64,000 nucleotides of DNA from Terasakiella sp. SH-1 (GTDB taxonomy: Bacteria; Pseudomonadota; Alphaproteobacteria; Rhodospirillales; Terasakiellaceae): positions 3,025,501 to 3,089,500 of the forward strand of contig NZ_CP038255.1 of NCBI RefSeq assembly GCF_004564135.1. The letters run 5' to 3'. Of the stretch, positions 60,108 to 64,000 are shown one piece after another (positions within the stretch are counted from its first letter, which is position 1; every line of letters starts with the position of its first letter). The position numbers and the translations under genes are program-made. The notes under the pieces were generated by a model. The model did no database searches and was not told where the DNA came from. It worked only from the letters and a program-made list of their open reading frames with translations.

Positions 60108-62222
60108 ATGCCACAGATTGCCAGATATATTATCACATTCATATTCTTTCTTCTGCTGACTTGTGCCCAAAATGCTGGCGCACAAACCAGCCCATGGGCC
60201 GGCATTGACAAGACTCAAGTCCGCCTAATCTCCAGCGTTAGCGCCCTTGGAGATCAAAAAACCATCACATTGGGCCTGCATTTTAAAATGCAAAAAAACT
60301 GGAAAGTCTATTGGCGCAGCCCCGGTGATGCGGGTTATCCGCCGGAAATTGACTGGAAAGACAATCCCAATATCGCCCATGCCGATATCCGCTGGCCCTT
60401 ACCAGAACGCTTTGTTGTTTTGGGGCTGGAAACCGTGGGCTATAAGGATGAAGTGGTTTATCCCCTGCACCTTACGCTGAAATCCTCACAAAACCCGCTT
60501 GATATCAACACCCATGTCCGTTTTTTGACCTGTGCAGATATCTGTATCCCCGTTGAAGTTGACCTTGCCTTAAGCGTCCCCACAGGCCCTGCACAAGCCA
60601 GCGAGCATGCCCGGCTGATCAATAAGTTTGAAAGTCAGGTCCCCACAAAGAACAGCACATTTGGGGTTAATCTTTCATCTGCTGTTCTGTACACCCATGA
60701 AAATGGAAAAGAAGGCACCCTGCGCCTGAAACTGTCCAGCCCGACATCTTTTAAGGCACCGGACCTTTTGGTCGAAGGCCCTGTAGAACTGGCTTTTTTC
60801 AAACCGATAATCAAACTGTCCGAAGATCACCAACAGGCCCTGATAGATGTTCCCCTTGATGGGCTGCAATTCCTTGAAAAGCCCATTACGGATCAGAATT
60901 TCACCCTGACCTTCAGCGATCAGCAAACTGCCTTTGAACTGATCAGCAAAGTAAAAACCACCCAAACATCTGTGCCTGTTGAAACCGGCTTTTTCTCTGC
61001 TGCTCAAGAAACAATCGCAGCTCTGCCCTTGTTCGTGGTTCTCGCCATGGCTGTTCTCGGCGGCTTGATCCTTAATTTAATGCCCTGTGTTTTGCCCGTT
61101 CTTTCCTTAAAGGTTTTGGGGCTTGTCAGTCATGGCGGAGGCAATCCCATGACCGTACGCCTTAGCTTTTTAGCCTCCAGTGCGGGCATTATTTTTTCCT
61201 TTTGGGTTTTGGCCGGTGCCCTGATCGCCTTGAAAATCAGCGGTGCTTCCATTGGCTGGGGCATTCAATTTCAACAACCGCTCTTTTTAATTACGCTCAG
61301 CCTGATTGTGATCTTGTTTGCCTGTAACATGTGGGGCCTGTTTGAAATCCACCTGCCAAGTTGGCTCTCTGATGTGGGGGAACGCTCTTCACATGTTCAT
61401 GGCTTAGGTGGACATTTCCTGACCGGGGCTTTTGCCACCTTACTGGCAACCCCTTGTTCCGCCCCTTTTCTGGGGACAGCTGTCGGTTTTGCCCTGTCCC
61501 AAGGCCCACTGGAAATCCTGTTGGTCTTTAGTGCATTAGGTATTGGTCTGGCTCTTCCTTACCTGTTGATTGCCACCTTTCCCCGCCTGGCAACCATGTT
61601 GCCAAAGTCAGGCCAATGGATGATCACCTTGCGCAAAACCCTTGGCCTTGCCTTACTGCTCACCTCTATGTGGTTATTAAGTGTCTTATGGGCACAGGTC
61701 GGACTAAATGCGGTTCTGGTCCTTGCCACCCTGATGAGTGGTATCATTTGTGTCCTGGCCTTTAAAACACGGCTCAAGTCACTCACCGCCCCCTTGATGC
61801 TTGCCCTTTTTGTTGCCGCACTGGCCGTCCCCAGCTTTGCCCAGAAAGAAGATATTGATCAGACACAGGCAGAAAAGCTTTGGGTTCCTTTTGATCTGCC
61901 GACGATTACTAAACAGGTTGAAAAAGGTAATGTCGTTTTTGTGGATGTTACCGCAGAATGGTGCATCACCTGTCAAGTCAATAAAAACCTTGTGCTTTAT
62001 CAGGGTGATGCCTTCAAGACCCTTTCCCAACCCGGTGTCATTGCTATGAAGGCCGACTGGACCAACCCGGATGAAACCATCGCCAGCTATCTTGCCAGTT
62101 TCAAACGCTACGCCATTCCCTTTAATGCCGTCTATGGCCCCGCTGCCCCCAATGGTATTGTCTTACCGGAATTGCTCAGCGAAGAGGATGTTTTGGAAGC
62201 AATTTCAAAAGCAAGGGGTTGA
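60108..62222 (+). CDS. DsbD-family protein-disulfide reductase (ScsB-like)
   Basis: A 704-residue inner-membrane protein carrying electrons from cytoplasmic thioredoxin to periplasmic thiol proteins. After a signal peptide comes an N-terminal domain with Cys pair RFLTCADICIPVEV (about 138-150), a membrane domain with NLMPCVLPVLSLK and LLATPCSAPFLGTAVG cysteines, and a C-terminal thioredoxin domain with W-C-I-T-C near residue 618. All redox cysteines needed for the relay are present. It resembles the ScsB/DsbD type and could feed CcmG. Confidence 0.9.
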   Translation: MPQIARYIITFIFFLLLTCAQNAGAQTSPWAGIDKTQVRLISSVSALGDQKTITLGLHFKMQKNWKVYWRSPGDAGYPPEIDWKDNPNIAHADIRWPLPERFVVLGLETVGYKDEVVYPLHLTLKSSQNPLDINTHVRFLTCADICIPVEVDLALSVPTGPAQASEHARLINKFESQVPTKNSTFGVNLSSAVLYTHENGKEGTLRLKLSSPTSFKAPDLLVEGPVELAFFKPIIKLSEDHQQALIDVPLDGLQFLEKPITDQNFTLTFSDQQTAFELISKVKTTQTSVPVETGFFSAAQETIAALPLFVVLAMAVLGGLILNLMPCVLPVLSLKVLGLVSHGGGNPMTVRLSFLASSAGIIFSFWVLAGALIALKISGASIGWGIQFQQPLFLITLSLIVILFACNMWGLFEIHLPSWLSDVGERSSHVHGLGGHFLTGAFATLLATPCSAPFLGTAVGFALSQGPLEILLVFSALGIGLALPYLLIATFPRLATMLPKSGQWMITLRKTLGLALLLTSMWLLSVLWAQVGLNAVLVLATLMSGIICVLAFKTRLKSLTAPLMLALFVAALAVPSFAQKEDIDQTQAEKLWVPFDLPTITKQVEKGNVVFVDVTAEWCITCQVNKNLVLYQGDAFKTLSQPGVIAMKADWTNPDETIASYLASFKRYAIPFNAVYGPAAPNGIVLPELLSEEDVLEAISKARG

Positions 62223-62297
62223 AAACCAATCGCAACAGCCCTATCTCTATAGAAATAAAGCCATAGGTGATAAAAATATTGCCCGTGAGAAAATAAA

Positions 62298-62325
62298 AGA
62301 GTCCTCAAAAGGGGACTTTTTTTAT
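62298..62325 (+). terminator. Terminator after the DsbD gene
   Basis: Stem AGTCC (62300-62304) / GGACT (62313-62317) followed by TTTTTT, 75 bases after the stop. Confidence 0.7.
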
Positions 62326-62371
62326 TTTAGAAGAAAAATGTCATTCTGGACCTGATCCAGCACCTAAACAA

Positions 62372-62827
62372 TCACATAATCAAACTGTTCTTGATTTTCT
62401 CAACCCCTTCACGGGCCAAGGCATCGGCGCGTTCGTTTTCTTCGTGACCATCATGGCCTTTGACCCAGTGCCATTCCACCTCGTGAGGTTTAAGCGCAGC
62501 TTCCAGTTCCTGCCACAGGTCCGCATTTTTGACAGGCTTCTTCGCAGCTGTTTTCCAGCCGTTTTTCTTCCAGTTAAAAATCCATTTGGTAATGCCGTCT
62601 TTCACATAGGTGCTGTCCGTATAAAGGGCGACTTGCACCGGGCGTTTCAGATTTTGCAGCCCGTTGATCGCAGCCAGAAGCTCCATACGGTTATTGGTGG
62701 TGTTTTCTTCGCCCCCGCAGAATTCTTTTTCCACCCCTTTATAGCGCATCAACACACCCCATCCCCCCGGACCGGGGTTCCCGCTGCACGCGCCATCGGT
62801 ATAGATTTCGACGATATCGTTACTCAT
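62372..62827 (-). CDS. rnhA: Ribonuclease HI
   Basis: A 151-residue enzyme that degrades RNA in RNA-DNA hybrids. Active-site residues sit in [16 protein letters not shown] (Asp), NRMELLAAI (Glu), [14 protein letters not shown] (Asp) and [14 protein letters not shown] (Asp). The ATG overlaps the last base of the thrB stop (TAATG), as in other alphaproteobacteria with ispH-thrB-rnhA. Confidence 0.98.
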   Translation of the reverse strand: MSNDIVEIYTDGACSGNPGPGGWGVLMRYKGVEKEFCGGEENTTNNRMELLAAINGLQNLKRPVQVALYTDSTYVKDGITKWIFNWKKNGWKTAAKKPVKNADLWQELEAALKPHEVEWHWVKGHDGHEENERADALAREGVEKIKNSLIM

Positions 62828-63789
62828 TATTGCAATCCATATTCACTGCTAAACCGAACCGATTGATGGAACTTCAAAATTTTGAAATATTCCATTGGAT
62901 CTTTTGGTTTGACCATCGCATCTTTCGGTGTATTCACCCAGTCATAAAGGCGGGTCAGCAAGAAGCGCATGGCCGCACCACGGGCAATCAAAGGCAGGGC
63001 ATTGACCTCTTCTGTACTGAAATCACGTACCTTGCGATAATTTGAAAGCAGCATACGCGCCTTGGTCACATTGAAATCACCATCTTTTTCAAAACACCAA
63101 GCATTCATGCAAATTGCCAGATCATAGGCAAAGATATCATGACAGGCGAAATAGAAATCAATCAGCCCACTGCAACTTTCATCCCTGAAAAAGACATTAT
63201 CGGGAAAAGCATCCGCATGAATGATCCCTTTAGGCAAGTCCACAGGCCAGCGCGGTTCCAAGTGGTCCAGTTCCGCCAGTAATATATCACCTAGCCCCGG
63301 TGTCACATCATCGGCATGTTCCAGACACTGGTTCAACAAGCCACGCCAATCTCCAACGCCAAGGTCATTGGACCGCTTCATGGCAAAATCCTGCCCGGCC
63401 ACATGCATCTGTGCCAAGGCTTTTCCCAGTTCCGCACAATGGACAGGCTTGATTTTACGCGGCCACATACCCGCCAAAAAAGTAAAGATCGCAGCCGGGC
63501 GGCCAGCCAAAATCCCTAATGCCTGTCCTTCTGAATCTTTCAAGGGGACCGGACACGTAATCCCTTTATCACTGAGATGTTCCAGCAAATTCAGGAAAAA
63601 CGGCAAATCATCCACATTTACCCGTTTTTCATACAGCGTCAGAATGAAAGGGCCTTGTTCAGTCTGGATCATATAGTTGGAATTTTCCACCCCTTCGGCA
63701 ATCCCCTTAAAGGAAAGGAGCGCCCCAATGGAAAAACGATCCACAAAGGCGGAAAGTTCGTCGTCACTGACTTCGGTATAAACAGCCAT
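62827..63789 (-). CDS. thrB: Homoserine kinase (ThrB type II)
   Basis: A 320-residue APH-fold homoserine kinase found in alphaproteobacteria, different from the GHMP-type enzyme of E. coli. It starts [22 protein letters not shown], includes [24 protein letters not shown] and the kinase catalytic loop [16 protein letters not shown] with the metal site LIDFYFA. It makes O-phosphohomoserine for threonine. It follows ispH by 18 bases and touches rnhA. Confidence 0.95.
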   Translation of the reverse strand: MAVYTEVSDDELSAFVDRFSIGALLSFKGIAEGVENSNYMIQTEQGPFILTLYEKRVNVDDLPFFLNLLEHLSDKGITCPVPLKDSEGQALGILAGRPAAIFTFLAGMWPRKIKPVHCAELGKALAQMHVAGQDFAMKRSNDLGVGDWRGLLNQCLEHADDVTPGLGDILLAELDHLEPRWPVDLPKGIIHADAFPDNVFFRDESCSGLIDFYFACHDIFAYDLAICMNAWCFEKDGDFNVTKARMLLSNYRKVRDFSTEEVNALPLIARGAAMRFLLTRLYDWVNTPKDAMVKPKDPMEYFKILKFHQSVRFSSEYGLQ

Positions 63790-63807
63790 GGTCTTTATTT
63801 TTCGCTT

Positions 63808-64000
63808 TTAAGACAACAAGCTGGCAGGCAGCTTGAAGGTTACATTTTCTTCGGTAAAGGTCTCAAACGTCACACGGACATCAAAATGGCCCTTACAGGC
63901 CATGACCACTTCTTCCACCAACACTTCCGGGGCAGAAGCCCCAGCGGTAATACCCAACGTGTTCACACCATCAAACTGACTGAAATCAATTTCACTGGCG
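63808..64000 (-). CDS. ispH: 4-hydroxy-3-methylbut-2-enyl diphosphate reductase, C-terminal fragment
   Basis: The last 63 residues of IspH, the Fe-S enzyme of the final MEP isoprenoid step, cut by the window edge. The frame reads LGITAGASAPEVLVEEVV, the family signature after the third cluster cysteine, then CKGHFDVRVTFETFTEENVTFKLPASLLS and stop. Upstream of thrB and rnhA in the same strand, a common order. Confidence 0.93.
   Translation of the reverse strand, partial: ASEIDFSQFDGVNTLGITAGASAPEVLVEEVVMACKGHFDVRVTFETFTEENVTFKLPASLLS

Noticed and set aside
1-64000. tRNA, rRNA, CRISPR array, prophage or insertion sequence
   Set aside because: No such structure, repeat array, integrase or transposase was recognised anywhere in the window.

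Overview
This 64-kb window is chromosomal DNA of an alphaproteobacterium, most likely a marine Rhodospirillales-type organism of moderate G+C (Terasakiella/Thalassospira-like is a guess). The evidence is gene content and order: the 180-kDa-class NAD-glutamate dehydrogenase, hrcA-grpE opposite rph-rdgB, the rimP-nusA-ylxR-infB-rbfA-truB-rpsO-pnp operon, tsaE-amgK-murU-lnt-xre-metK-trmB, ispH-thrB-rnhA, MmcB, DUF3126, IalB-like and RHH_4 proteins, and a SAM-II riboswitch. No rRNA, tRNA, CRISPR, prophage or insertion sequence was recognised. Coding density is high; pgk (left edge) and ispH (right edge) are cut by the window.

Layout. 1-6.5 kb: end of pgk, two small membrane proteins with MmcB, then a surface-glycan or protein-modification group (TPR-2OG oxygenase, two GT-A glycosyltransferases, FkbM methyltransferase; a GT9 glycosyltransferase on the other strand). 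6.7-12.2 kb: NAD-glutamate dehydrogenase and a GNAT acetyltransferase. 12.2-17.2 kb: grpE/hrcA and a periplasmic binding protein on the minus strand, DUF3126-rph-rdgB-DUF924 on the plus strand. 17.2-25.6 kb: envelope proteins, small metabolic genes, a LysR-rquA pair (rhodoquinone synthesis), an RHH protein, a YeeE/YedE sulfur transporter beside an FKBP-rhodanese fusion, and an orphan 336-residue protein. 25.6-26.0 kb: a gene-free stretch holding a candidate structured small RNA. 26.0-31.6 kb: ccmCDEFGHI for cytochrome c maturation, including a 53-codon ccmD. 31.9-41.4 kb: the nusA-infB-pnp information-processing operon. 41.4-48.7 kb: a binding protein, trmB, metK under a SAM-II riboswitch, an XRE regulator, lnt, and the murU/amgK/tsaE envelope genes. 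48.8-64 kb: ferredoxin-NADP reductase, cobW-cobU, pdxY, a malyl-CoA lyase-family enzyme, a TPR-GT9 protein, a CYTH-CHAD protein, a YejA-type binding protein, a Sel1 protein, YqgE, a DsbD-family reductase, rnhA, thrB and ispH.

The genes form several coherent units: translation/RNA turnover (nusA operon), respiration (Ccm thiol relay plus DsbD, and RquA for low-potential anaerobic electron transport), methionine/SAM supply with feedback by riboswitch, and cell-envelope construction. A family of roughly 60-70-bp imperfect palindromes is scattered through intergenic gaps, including two gaps inside the infB-rbfA-truB operon. The most unusual items are the multi-hairpin RNA candidate at about 25.80-25.95 kb, the LysR-rquA pair with a perfect 15-bp T-N11-A palindrome, and the FKBP-rhodanese/YeeE locus. 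Function assignments rest on motif recognition by eye; no database search was run.
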